A DNA stretch of 64,000 nt from Psococerastis gibbosa. Taxonomy: Eukaryota; Arthropoda; Insecta; Psocodea; Psocidae. The translations under genes were made by a program, and so were the position numbers. Below are positions 21,097 through 30,839 of this stretch, piece after piece (position 1 is the first letter of the stretch; the number at the start of each line of letters is the position of its first letter). The stretch is from positions 1,122,910 through 1,186,909 of the forward strand of contig OZ020491.1 of NCBI GenBank assembly GCA_963971405.1, given 5' to 3'. Under the pieces are notes generated by a model. It worked only from the letters and a program-made list of their open reading frames with translations, had not been told where the DNA came from and ran no database searches.

Positions 21097-22960
21097 CCCC
21101 GGGGAAGAGGAGAATTTTGTTGGCGCGACAGACATTGAAGTGTATTTGAAGCAGTTGGCCGAGGAATTGGACGGACCAACGAGACAATTGGTACTGGGGG
21201 CATTAGAGGTTAAGCCTGCTGAGGAGGCTCTTGTGGTATTACTGCCGCCGACAGTGGTAAGGGGTGGAGCTGGAGGGCCGGGCTAGCGTCAGCAGGGAAG
21301 ACCGCTTAACAGAGCGCAGAGGCGTGCAGCAAATTTCAAACGAACACAAGAGCTGTGGGCTAAAACCAAGCCCAATGTTTGTGCAACTTGCTAGACGGAG
21401 TGGGAGAGGCTCAGGTCCATCCATAGCTGAATGAGTGCAGGGATGCTTGCGAGGGCATCTTCAGGGACGCGGGTATCCCTCCAATTGTGGGTTCTCCCAC
21501 GAGGAAGAGAAGGGTCGGTAACACCATTAGGCGGGTGATAGTAGAAGAGATTTCCGAAGACCTAAAAAGAGCCTCAGAGGGTGCCCCAGGCCCGGACGGC
21601 ATATCCCTTAATGCCCTCAGAGCCCATAACATTAAGCACTTAGCGGCCTTTTTTCATCTGATATTGCTGTGGGGGTTCTACCCGCCCTTCCTAAAGAGAA
21701 GTAGGACGGTACTCATCCCGAAGACTGGTGACCTACGAGAAATTGGAAACTGGAGACCTCTAACCATAAGTTCAATGATTTCTAGATCTTTAAACCGTAT
21801 TTTGGCGAGAAGGCCTCTGAGGGACAACCTAAATTAAAATACTCTACAAGGTGGCTTCCAAGCCATTGATGAGACGCTGGCGAACTGTTTACTTTTAGAC
21901 ACTTACGTTAAAGAGAGGCGTGCGGCCCATCGAGAACACCACGTTGTGTCCCTTGACCTGAGGAAGGCATTTGATACCGTCCCGAAATTTTTAATACTGC
22001 GGGCATTGGACAGGCTAGGGGTCGAACCAGAGCTTACCACCTTTATTGACGACATACACTCAGACTGTTTAACAACAATCTGCGTGGGTGGGCTGGTACA
22101 TCCAGCCCCAATACAAGTTACGCGAGTTGTAAAACAGGGAGATCCCATGTCGCCAATATTGTTCCATGCAGTCATGGATGAAGTACTTGACTCTCTTGGG
22201 GAGCTGGAAGGGGGAACTATTTCCAACGAAATAATTCCGTGCTGTGCCTTTGCCGACGACCTCCTCCTGTTGTCTAACACTATGTATGGAATGGAAAATT
22301 TGATTAGGACATTTAACGACAAACTGACACTTATGGGCCTGGCAATAAATCCTGCAAAATGTTATGGCATTAGTTGCCTGATCGAGAGAACTACTAGAAT
22401 ACAATATCATGCAAGAAGGCCCATTTTCTCAATTAATAAAATTTCAACTGTTGAGGGCATAAACACCTTTAAATTCCTGGGCCTACAGTTCGGGGTGAAT
22501 GGGGGCACTAAGCCCGTACTACCCAACCTCGTTAATCTGCAGAGTGGAGAGAGCTCCACTAAAGCCGCACCAAAAGCTTACACTTATTGCCAAATACCTC
22601 ATACCTCGGTATATTTATGGTCTACAGACCTCATTGGTCACTGGGGAAATTCTAACATCGTTTGATACAAAAATGAGGCAAATAGCGCGGCGGGTATTAC
22701 ATCTACACTGAACTTTTCCGGATGACCGGCTTAATGCTCCTTTAAAAGCAGGGGGCCTGGGGATTATGCCTTTGAGAGTACACATGCCCCCAATCCTTAT
22801 CGGTCGCATAGCCAAACTCTCAGACCTACCCAACCGAGATGACCCAGCCTTGCGTGCGGTCTTGCTGTCCCAGCATACTATCATGCTATTAGAGAGACTG
22901 CAGCGGATGGACATTTTGACACCTTTTTGTCCAAGCCTGCCTTTTGGGAGTCCAGAGTAA
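21097..22960 (+). pseudogene. Reverse transcriptase region of R2 copy D
   Basis: The frame at 20945-21286 ends with DIEVYLKQLAEELDGPTRQL. The frame at 21487-21837 has APGPDGISLNALR and GNWRPLTISSMISRSLNRIL. After a stop, 21946-22665 has SLDLRKAFDTVP, VVKQGDPMSPILFHAVMDE and CAFADDLLLLSNT, the RT catalytic motifs. A frameshift near 22510 moves the thumb to 22499-22711 (VERAPLKPHQKL), and 22766-22960 continues. At least four breaks are visible. In the family this enzyme performs target-primed reverse transcription. Confidence 0.88.
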
Positions 22961-23691
22961 GCAGGCTGGGGAGTGCACCCAACATGAAGCAGTGTGGCAG
23001 TGATAAGGCAAATAACAAATGGATTCAAAGGCCACCGCCTTACTGGACAGGCAGAGACTATAAACAGGCGATCAAATTAAGAGTCAATGCGTTGCCGTGC
23101 CAAGGGGTTATGGCCAACCCTGTGGATCGTCGTGGTTGCCGGAATGGATGCCCAAGATGGGAAACCGTACGCCACATTCTACAGGCTTGTCCATTAACCA
23201 GAGCTATGAGGCTAAGGCGGCTTAACAACATTGCATCGATCTTAGGGAGAAAAGCCGTCCAGAAAGGCTTCGTGGTACACTGGGAGCCACGAATATATTT
23301 ACCAGTGAGCCGCATTGTCAAACGGCCTGATCTAGTACTCATCAGGAACAGTATAGCGTACGTCTTGGACGTTGAGGTGTCTTGGGCGGCCCCCGACACT
23401 CTGTCGGAGGTCCATGCCATTAAAAGTGCAGTATACGATACTATTGAATTTAAACAAGCGCTTAAACACCATTTTCCAACTATCGCTGATATTGATGATG
23501 TAACTGTGAAGGCTTTCATTGTGGGGGCACGTGGTTGGTGGGCGAGAGAGAATGACTTCTATCACAACATTCTGCAGATGAATAACAAAGACAAAGAACT
23601 TATCGTCACTCAAACACTGCAATGCGGAGTCTCAATTTTTAAAGATTTTATGGCAAGGATTTGGCGCCAGCGACGCAATAATAACAACTGA
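22927..23691 (+). pseudogene. C-terminal knuckle and restriction-like endonuclease of R2 copy D
   Basis: Open for 254 codons. It has a CCHC knuckle CRNGCPRWETVRHILQAC (from about 23140), then KRPDLVLI and YVLDVEVSWA, the PD...D catalytic centre of the R2 endonuclease, then the conserved tail GARGWWARENDFYHNIL and FKDFMARIWR. The same tail reappears at 26336-26698 in copy E. The domain is intact by eye, although the upstream frame is broken. Confidence 0.88.
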
Positions 23692-24002
23692 CCGACTGAC
23701 GGATGGGAGCCAACAGAATTTTCCGTGTGAATGAATACTGGAAGAATGGATAAGTTGTATGAATGTGATCCCCGTAAATACGGGACAGTGGGAAATATGT
23801 AATGGGGGAGTTGCCCAACCCCATTCTTATCGGCCTTATACCCTAACTTACTTGTTCAATTAAATATGGACTTGGTCCAAGTTTTATGTGTTATAATATG
23901 TAATTTATTTATTTTGTTTGGATCCCCGAAGGCTTAAGGGTAACGGTGCCCTATAATCTTTCACCGTAAAAGTTGTCTAATCTTTATACAATGTAAATTA
24001 AC

Positions 24003-24028
24003 CAAGAGTAACTATGACTCTCTTAAGG
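24003..24028 (+). rRNA. Collapsed 28S remnant between two R2 copies
   Basis: The 3' end of copy D is followed by TTAACCA (start of the downstream 28S flank) and then AGAGTAACTATGACTC and TCTTAAGGTA (end of the upstream flank). Only about 30 bp of 28S separates the two R2 copies. Confidence 0.85.
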
Positions 24029-24935
24029 TAAGGTGGGCGTGAGCTACCACCTCTTAATAGAGTCTTGTGACTATGACCCTCTCAGTGGATTCACCCGTTC
24101 ACTGAGAGCACCTATTCAAGCAAGGGTTAGATGCGTGTGTGAGGTCTCTGTGGGAGCCGGAGACTGTATCATAAGCCTCACAAGGACCGCTAATCCCTCT
24201 CATGTCATAGCCCCACGGTGTTCGAGGGCTGCTATGGGAGTTGGATCCCATAGATGAGAACTAGAGGAGAGCTTGGATTACCTAGATTGCGTCAAAGGTC
24301 CGGATTCTCTGGTTACCTCGATATGTCTCTGGGGGCGAACGTTTGCTTGACCCCTTGCATATTGTGCCGTGCGTCTGTCCGACGGTAAAGGCTAAGGTTA
24401 CGCGAATGACTGAAGTTCCAGCTAGTCGGAATACTCATGTGAACCTCCTCGTGGTGCCGGCTGGAAACTTATGCGTGCCCGCGAGGGTGCGTGTGAGGCT
24501 AACTCACATGGGGCCCTCCGTCTGGGTGTAATCGTATTTTTGAGAGTGGACGGTGGTAGGATAATGGTGGGGAGTCATGCCTTGGGTTTGGAGCAGCCTG
24601 GGAATTGATATATGAACCGCTATTATCCTGTAGTCAAATGTTCTCGGAAAAGGGGTACCGTAATATCCTAAAGGTAGGATGGTGGGTACTACCATCCTAT
24701 CAATAGCGAAGCAAGTGCCTTAGGGGATCATATCCCCGCTTCGATTGGGTTTATGCGCTGGCCTGGTCGGGGTGGTACAAGTGGAAAGCTAGCGTAAAGC
24801 CCTTGTGTGTGCCGTTGTGTGTCACTGACTTTTCAGGTGATTTATAATTTTTATGTGTTCAAAATTTCTAATGATGCATAGATGATTATCCAGTGTATAC
24901 CCTGGTAATCTGTCTATTGATTGTTGTTTTTTATC

Positions 24936-26124
24936 ATGAGTGGGAGAAAGCTTAGAGGAAGGATAATACCGGCGCCAAAGTCGGCGAGTCGGACAGACTC
25001 AGATACTGAATATATTGATGATGAAGGTGTGGATGATAGTTACAAAATGTCTTAAAAGGGAGGAGAGTCTGATCTTACCTCCTCCAACCCCACTACGCCC
25101 GGGGAAATGAGTCTAGATGAAGAGGAAGTATTAGAGAATACTGAAGAGGCTGCAGCGGGGGGAGCAATTGGCAAGAGCAGGTGCCCCAATTGCAATGGCC
25201 TCTTTAGCAAGAAGCTATACATGCAACATCTAAACAGAGGAGTTTGTTCTATACATAAAGATCCTGTTACTAATAAGTATAGCTGCGACATTGGCTCTTG
25301 CAAGCGGATGTTTGATAGGCGAAACGAATTATTCAATCATAAAAAGGGTCTGCAAAGGAGAGATCATTAAACCTAAAATATTTGATGGCCAATGCCAATC
25401 TTGTGCTTTTACAGCGACCACGGCCACAGGCCTAGGTTTATATATGGCAAGGAAACATCCGGAAGTTAGAGAAAGAGAGGCCATGGCAATTGAGGCACGT
25501 AAAGACCCAGCTAAAGTGGCTAGCACATGGACTGCTGATGAAAGAAACAGGATGGCTAGAATTGAGGCAGCGCATGTTGGGGAGGAGGGCGAGCTTAGGG
25601 CGAAGCTGAGGGAAAAGATTAGGAGAAAAACCGACCAAGCAATTTATAAGCATCGGCAAACTATAACGTATCAAACGGTGCTTAAGATGGTAAGGGAAAC
25701 GTTAACAAGAAGATCTAGACAATTCCCCAGAGAACGTAGTTCACCTGTTTCCTCCGCTTCCCCTGGGCTTGGGATCCGACCTAGCGCGTCCCCCTTAGTT
25801 CGTACAGTCATCCAGCCAACACCATCTGTGGTGGTTGGGGGAAGGGCCGTTGAGATCTGGTCGGAACGGGAACTTAATAAGATGGCGGCTCTCGAAATTG
25901 CAATGAGGAAAAACAATCCTAAGTGGCTAGTTAAAACTATCATCGAGCTTCTCTTTAAAGAACTAAAGAGAACTTATGGAGCCATTGCAAAACAGAGGGG
26001 CAAGCCTTATTACAAAAACCTAATGAAAAATCCCAACTTAGTAACCTGTAGACCTGTTCGGTTAGATAGTTGTGTAGTTGTGCTAACCTGTCCAGCAACA
26101 CGAATCATGTCAATTAGAGCATAA
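24936..26124 (+). pseudogene. R2 N-terminal region: three zinc fingers and two Myb-like blocks (copy E)
   Basis: ATG at 24936 starts MSGRKLRGRIIPAPKS; a stop interrupts at about 25053. The frame at 25107-25370 has a CCHC finger (CPNCNGLFSKK...HLNRGVC) and a second finger (CKRMFDRRNELFNH). A frameshift near 25300 leads to 25291-26124 with the third finger (CQSCAFTATTATGLGLYMARKH), the Myb-like block WTADERNRMARIEAAHVG and the second block WSERELNKMAALEIAM...AIAKQRGK. Three fingers mark the R2-A type. The frame ends inside the inserted repeat near 26046. Confidence 0.86.
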
Positions 26125-26240
26125 GTAGAGGATTTGGCATTTACTGGACTTGTCGGGGCTTGTGGTCCAGTGGTTAAGACGACGCCCCGGTTAGGCGTAG
26201 ATCGTGGGTTCGAATCCCGCCAAGCCCAGTTTTTTCCACA
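26046..26240 (+). repeat. Dispersed repeat with tRNA-like core, inserted in R2 copy E
   Basis: The left 80 bp (GACCTGTTCGGTTAGATAG... to GAGCATAAGTAGAGGAT) and the tRNA-like core recur at 55035-55235. The core is bounded by AGAGGAT (26128) and ATCCTCT (26240 region), which are inverted with respect to each other, with a T-run just after the core. Copies of the core also occur at 48792-48866 and 48937-49006. Confidence 0.8.
26156..26228 (+). other. tRNA-like sequence, probably not a functional tRNA
   Basis: Folds as a cloverleaf: acceptor GGGCTTG/CAAGCCC, a D arm with AGTGGTTA, anticodon stem ACGCC/GGCGT with loop CCGGTTA, and T arm GTGGG-TTCGAAT-CCCGC. A TTTTTT stretch follows, as in a pol III terminator. 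The loop would read GGT (Thr), but C at position 33 and T at position 37 are abnormal for a working tRNA, and the unit is dispersed. I therefore call it a tRNA-derived repeat. Confidence 0.7.
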
Positions 26241-26335
26241 TCCTCTAATTTCAGTTATAACGAGGAGGTTACCTCTTCAACCAAAGTTAATTTAATGTCA
26301 GTGTTATATATACCATATAATACTACAATGTAATT

Positions 26336-26698
26336 CTTGATGTGAGTATATCTTGGGCCGCACCGGAATCTTTTGAAGAGGCGCACAAATTTAAATCTGA
26401 TCACTATAATACGGACGAGTTACGCGATGCCATTTTAGCTCGATGTCCGACTATAACTTCTCGCGATGACATTTCGGTGATGGCATTCATATTAGGGGCT
26501 AGGGGCTGGTGGGCTCCCCAGAATAACCCGTACGTCACTCTTTTAAATATTTCTGCAAGGGAGAAGGATCCGATGATAACCCAAGTTCTACAGTGGGCAA
26601 ACAGCATACATAAGGATTTTATGGCTAGGGTATGGCGTGAGGGGATAGGTGGACGTCGCGGTTTCCGCCGTGGACGGGCCATTAATAGAATCAATTAG
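26336..26698 (+). pseudogene. R2 endonuclease C-terminal end (copy E)
   Basis: Resumes at LDVSISWAAPESFEEAHKF, matching VLDVEVSWAAPDTLSEVHAI in copy D, and continues to GARGWWAPQNNPYVTLL and HKDFMARVWREG with a stop at 26698. The catalytic D is present, but the PD motif and everything before it are deleted. Confidence 0.86.
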
Positions 26699-27132
26699 AT
26701 TCAAGACTAAAAGTCAAGTGTACATACCTTAGTCATAACACAGAGTCTTCGAGTATGAATGTTTGTTTTTGATGGTTTTAATTGTGTTTTAAAAGTGTTT
26801 TGTTTTGTTTTGTTCCGTTCGCTAAGGGCTATGACAAAAATAGCAAGTTACAGTATAGGGTCCAAGGAGGAAGTTCAAAGCCTGAGTGGCAGAGAATGCA
26901 ACCTCTCATGTTGCATTCTCATCGACACCGGGATGGACCCTACCTCTGGCCCTTAAGTGTCTTACCTAACCCTTTTATCTCAATGTTCATTTATAATTTT
27001 ACATTTTATAATTTTCAATATTGTTCAAAAATCAGTTAAATTTAAAATTCCCTAGACTTTGAGGGTAACGGCCCCCTAACAGCTTAGACCGTACAAGCTA
27101 CATCAAACACGACTATACATGTAGTTGAACAA

Positions 27133-27135
27133 TAA

Positions 27136-27190
<55 letters not shown>

Positions 27191-27843
27191 ACTGTCCCTA
27201 TCTATTATCCAGCGAAACCACTGCCATGGGAACGGGCTTGGAAAAATCAGCGGGGAAAGAAGACCCTATTGAGTTTGACTCTAGTCTGGCACTGTAAGGA
27301 GACATGAGAGGTGTAGCATAAGTGGGAGCAGCAATGCAACAGTGAAATACCACTACTTTCATTGTTTCTTTACTTATTCGATGAAGCGGAGAACGTGCGT
27401 TGTTTCTTTTAGAGCTTCGCTACGCTTTTTTAGCTTTAAACGTGCGGGCGGTGCTTGAATGGGGTGGTTTTGTACTTTGTTTCGGCACTAGGGACTGCTC
27501 TTGGGTGGTTTCTGGTCCGGGCGGGGTCGGGCCCCTCAGGAAGGTGCCAATTTTATACCCGAGCGTGATCCGATTCGAAGACACTGCCAGGCGGGGAGTT
27601 TGACTGGGGTGGTACATCTGTCAAAGAATAACGCAGGTGTCCTAAGGCCAGCTCAGTGAGGACAGTAACCTCGCGTAGAGCAAAAGGGCAAAAGCTGGCT
27701 TGATCCCGATGTTCAGTACGCATAGGGACTGCGAAAGCACGGCCTATCGATCCTTATGGCATCTAGAGTTTAGAGCAAGAGGTGTCAGAAAAATTACCAT
27801 AGGGATAACTGGCTTGTGGCGGCCAAGCGTTCATAGCGACGTC

Positions 27844-27881
<38 letters not shown>

Positions 27882-28010
27882 CGAAGCAGAATTCGCCAAG
27901 CGTCAGATTGTTCACCTGCTAACAGGGAACGTGAGCAGGGTTTAGACCGTTGTGAAACAGGTTAGTTTTACCCTACTGATGTTAGCGTCGTTGCGGCAGT
28001 AATCCAGCTG
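27133..28010 (+). rRNA. 28S rRNA gene, 3' part from the R2 site (partial)
   Basis: Starts TAACCAAATGCCTCG and continues through GACCCTATTGAGTTTGAC, ACTTATTCGATGAAGCGGAG, the peptidyl-transferase region (GTGTCCTAAGG, TTACCATAGGGATAACTGG, TTGATCCTTCGATGTCGG, GAAGCAGAATTCGCC) and GTTAGTTTTACCCTACTGAT. It stops near AATCCAGCTG, just before the sarcin-ricin loop (CAGTACGAGAGGAAC), which is absent. Several changes at conserved positions suggest a pseudogene. It is the 3' target flank of R2 copy E. Confidence 0.93.
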
Positions 28011-28094
28011 TAAGTGGATAACCGTGTGTGTGCATACTATATCCTGTGCGTGCTTCTTGCTTGTGGTGTTGCTATAGAGTAGACAGGTACAGTG
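28011..28094. other. Unassigned spacer after 28S
   Basis: About 85 bp with no rRNA similarity that I can see, between the broken 28S end and an inverted 28S piece. Confidence 0.4.
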
Positions 28095-28190
28095 GAAATT
28101 TCGTTGATCCATTCATGCGCGTCACTGATTAGATGGCGAGGCATTTGGCTGACTTAAGTGGGCCATAGTTACTCCCGCCGTTTACCAGGT
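28095..28190 (-). rRNA. Inverted 28S fragment spanning an empty R2 site
   Basis: On the minus strand it reads GGTAAACGGCGGGAGTAACT, then ATGGCCCACTTAAGTCAGCC, then AAATGCCTCGCCATC and ATGAATGGATCAACGAAA. This is uninterrupted 28S across the R2 target, with several changes at the cleavage site itself. It faces the next fragment as an inverted repeat. Confidence 0.9.
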
Positions 28191-28218
28191 ATTGGTGAAT
28201 TAGTCGGGTTTTCCTGGT

Positions 28219-28220
28219 CT

Positions 28221-28251
<31 letters not shown>
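28219..28251 (+). rRNA. 28S remnant upstream of R2 site
   Basis: CTGGTAAACGGCGGGAGTAA and CTATGACTCTCTTT form the 5' flank of R2 copy F. With 28164-28188 it makes a 25-bp inverted repeat around a loop of about 30 bp. Confidence 0.88.
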
Positions 28252-30755
28252 TGGCTGGTAGCCCGCTAGCCTAAGAGACACCCATTCAAGCAGGGGTGAG
28301 TATTAAGTGCGCTGAGAGGTCCATGTCTAGAGATTGTATCAAAGGCTCATGGGCCAAGATCCTACTCAAGTTCATATTTCCCCACTACCATCCAGCCAGG
28401 TAGTGCATCGGTTCGGCGGCCCACCCAAGCTATCCGGACCACTCATGGTTGGCCTCTACGTGGCGGTGGCTAGAAACCCGGGGCTCTTACTGTGGTGAGA
28501 TAACTCGGGGCTAACTGATCATGGGGCCCTTATCCGGGTTTGCTCTCGGGTTTTAGAGAGAGCAGGTAAGGGTTTGGCACTAGTGTGTGAGCACTGGAGC
28601 TGGAGGGGGCTGCCAGCACAATTGTATATGATCCGCTAGTGTCTGGAAGGCAAGTGCTTCCGTATGGGGGTCACGTAAGGCCTCCTAGGAGGAATGAGGG
28701 TGGGACCTACCGGGCATTCCTATGATCAAATAGCGAAGGAAGTGCCTACCACCTGGGGCGTAAGGTATAGCGTGCCCGGTGGTATTGAGGAGTTAAGTCA
28801 TCCCGTTGGGCTTGGTATTTCCCAAGCCCCTCGGGGTTTGGAATATTTTTCAATTGGCTTAAGAGCAGAGTGCGAGCGTGTGTGCAACATTTCCCTTATC
28901 CAACGGGGAAAAAAATGTTTTCTGTGTTTTTTATTTACTTGTTGGTGTTTACCCCAACTTGAGCAGTTATTTGAATAATGGAGAGAAAGTTGAGGAATCG
29001 TGTGCCGGTGCGTCAGCCGGAGGGTCTATCAGACCCTGAAACTGAGGAAAGTGAACCCGAGTCCGATGGATATATTCCTGGCACCCCGGGGGGAGAGATT
29101 TGAGTTCCTCCCCTCACGGGTCCTCGCCAGGGGACTTGTTAAATTGTTTAATTGAGACTGATAAGAAGGAGAAACGGGGTGGCGACAGAAAGGTCTGCAG
29201 CAGCTGCGGCACGACCTTCTCAACCCATGCCCTACTAAAGGAACATGTGAAAGACTGTGCGGAGGCGCCCAAGAATGACCAAGGCAAGTATTTGTGCAAC
29301 AAAGGTGAGTGCGTCAGGGTGTTTATGCGGCGAAACGAACTTATAAACCATAGGAAGGTGTTTGACGGGAAAGGCCCCCATAAGTTTGTATTTAGCGGGA
29401 AGTGCCCACATTGCCCTTTTGAGGCGGCAACTTCAGGTGGTCTTGGCCTGCATATCCGGGCTAGACACCCTGACACACGGAGAGGCCTTACTGTTGTAAG
29501 CCAGTAAGGACCCTGCTAAGGTGGCGGCTTCATGGACGGCGGACGAGCGAAACCTCATGGCGAGGTTGGAGGCGACGCACATGGGATCTGAACAAGACCT
29601 TATGGCAAAATTGAAAGGGAGACTTCCCAACAAAACCGAATACGCCATCAAGAGGCACAGGGGTACTCTAACGTACAAACAGCGGTCTTGGCTAGTACCA
29701 AAGAATTAACGAAACGGAGAAGATCCGGGCCCACAACACCCGAGTCAGGGGCTTCCCCAAGTGCGACGCCTCCTAACCAAGCTGAGGTGCGAGGGGCGAG
29801 AGTGGTGAAGGTGGGAGGAAAAGAGTCGGATTTATGGAGCGAGGCTGACCTGGTTAGACTAGCGGAGTTCGAGGTGTGGTTCTTTAGAACCTACCCCGGC
29901 GCCCTAGTCAAAACCATGTCGACAACCGCAGCCAAGAAGATGGGACGAACCTTCCACGCTGTTGCGAAACAGCGTGGAAAGGCTCAGTGCAAAGAGACAA
30001 TTTCTCGCGTTAAAACAAGCGAGACCGTCCAACCGCCTTCCCCAGGCTCACCCCTGGTAGCTGAGGTAACGTTACGTCCTAAAGCATTAGAGCGAGTGAA
30101 GAGGTACGAATGTAATACGGGGTCGACAGCATTGGCGGCTGTTGGCGTGCGGACACCTGATTTGGCTACTACTACATCGGAGGACAATACAGAAGATGAT
30201 TCACCAATCATTCCTGTTATTGTGATATCCAACACCAATAACAACCAAGGGAGAATAGACTATGCTGAACACTCCAATATCTCAGTAATATCAGTGATAT
30301 CAGAAACTGAAGAAATCAGGTGTCCAAACGCTAGCGGTAGCCAACCTGGAGACAACCCGTCATCATCCTCGTCTTCGACACCTTCCTCTCCTCCGGGGGG
30401 CCCATGTAGAGATCCCGGGGATGATGTAAGTGAACCGGATTTGGCAGGACATGGCCTAAATGATATTTCCCAATATCTGCAGGAGATCCTGCCTGTACTA
30501 TCAAACCATGCAGCTGAGATAGTTCGCCAGGGACTGGTGACTCAGCCAACTGAGGAGACACTGGTAGGTTTGCTTCCTGAACCTGTGGTTAGAAATAGGG
30601 GACGTCGACGAGTCCAAGACGTTGACCAACATCTTAATAGAGCGGCAAGGCGGGCCGCCAAGTTTAAAAAGACGCAAGAGCTGTGGGTCAAGGACCAAGC
30701 TCGTTACGCACGAAACGTCATGGATGGAGTCGACGAGGTTGCTATACACCCCAAT
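28252..30755 (+). mobile_element. R2: R2 copy F, three-finger lineage, first part
   Basis: 5' UTR 28252-28977, then N-terminal coding sequence up to NVMDGVDEV (about 30745), where similarity to R2 stops in AT-rich sequence. R2 sequence of the same lineage and strand resumes at 38703, beyond two minus-strand LINEs, so those LINEs probably split this copy. Confidence 0.83.
28978..30745 (+). pseudogene. R2 N-terminal region: three zinc fingers, two Myb-like blocks (copy F)
   Basis: ATG at 28978 starts MERKLRNRVPVRQPEG with a stop at 29101. The frame at 29100-29507 holds the CCHC finger CSSCGTTFSTHALLKEHVKD(C), a second finger (CVRVFMRRNELINHRK after GE) and a CCHH finger (CPHCPFEAATSGGLGLH...H). 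The Myb-like block WTADERNLMARLEATHMG lies in 29521-29709. The frame 29688-30845 (385 codons) carries LWSEADLVRLAEFEVWFF, AVAKQRGKAQCKE, a long acidic Ser/Thr-rich linker and the pre-RT region ILPVLSNHAAEIVRQGL. Stop and frame changes near 29101, 29507 and 29705 break it. Confidence 0.85.
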
Positions 30756-30839
30756 ATAATAAATAAATATTATAATAAACGGAAAAACTCCAATTTTGAC
30801 AAAGTTGTTACAAGTGGAATAATAACAGTACATATGGTA

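Larger units (their letters stand above)
21044..23990 (+). mobile_element. R2: R2 copy D, three-finger lineage, 5' truncated
   Basis: Starts inside the pre-RT coding region directly after 28S, so the 5' UTR and fingers are absent, which is typical of incomplete reverse transcription. It retains the RT, knuckle, endonuclease and a 3' UTR of about 300 bp with GGCTTAAGGGTAACGGTGCC, similar to the 3' UTR of copy E. Several stops and frame changes inactivate it. Confidence 0.87.
24029..27132 (+). mobile_element. R2: R2 copy E, three-finger lineage, internally deleted
   Basis: The 5' UTR (24029-24935) is followed by an N-terminal coding part (24936-26045), then a tRNA-like repeat and unrelated AT-rich sequence in place of the whole reverse transcriptase, then the C-terminal end (26336-26698) and a 3' UTR ending at the 28S sequence TAACCAAATG (27133). 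The 3' junction is precise. This copy is a deletion derivative. Confidence 0.87.

Noticed and set aside
24000-24030. Functional 28S rRNA gene boundary
   Set aside because: Only about 30 bp of 28S remains, wedged between two R2 copies.
26156-26228. A genuine tRNA-Thr(GGT) gene
   Set aside because: The fold is good, but the anticodon loop has C33 and T37, and the unit is dispersed with flanking repeat sequence at several places.
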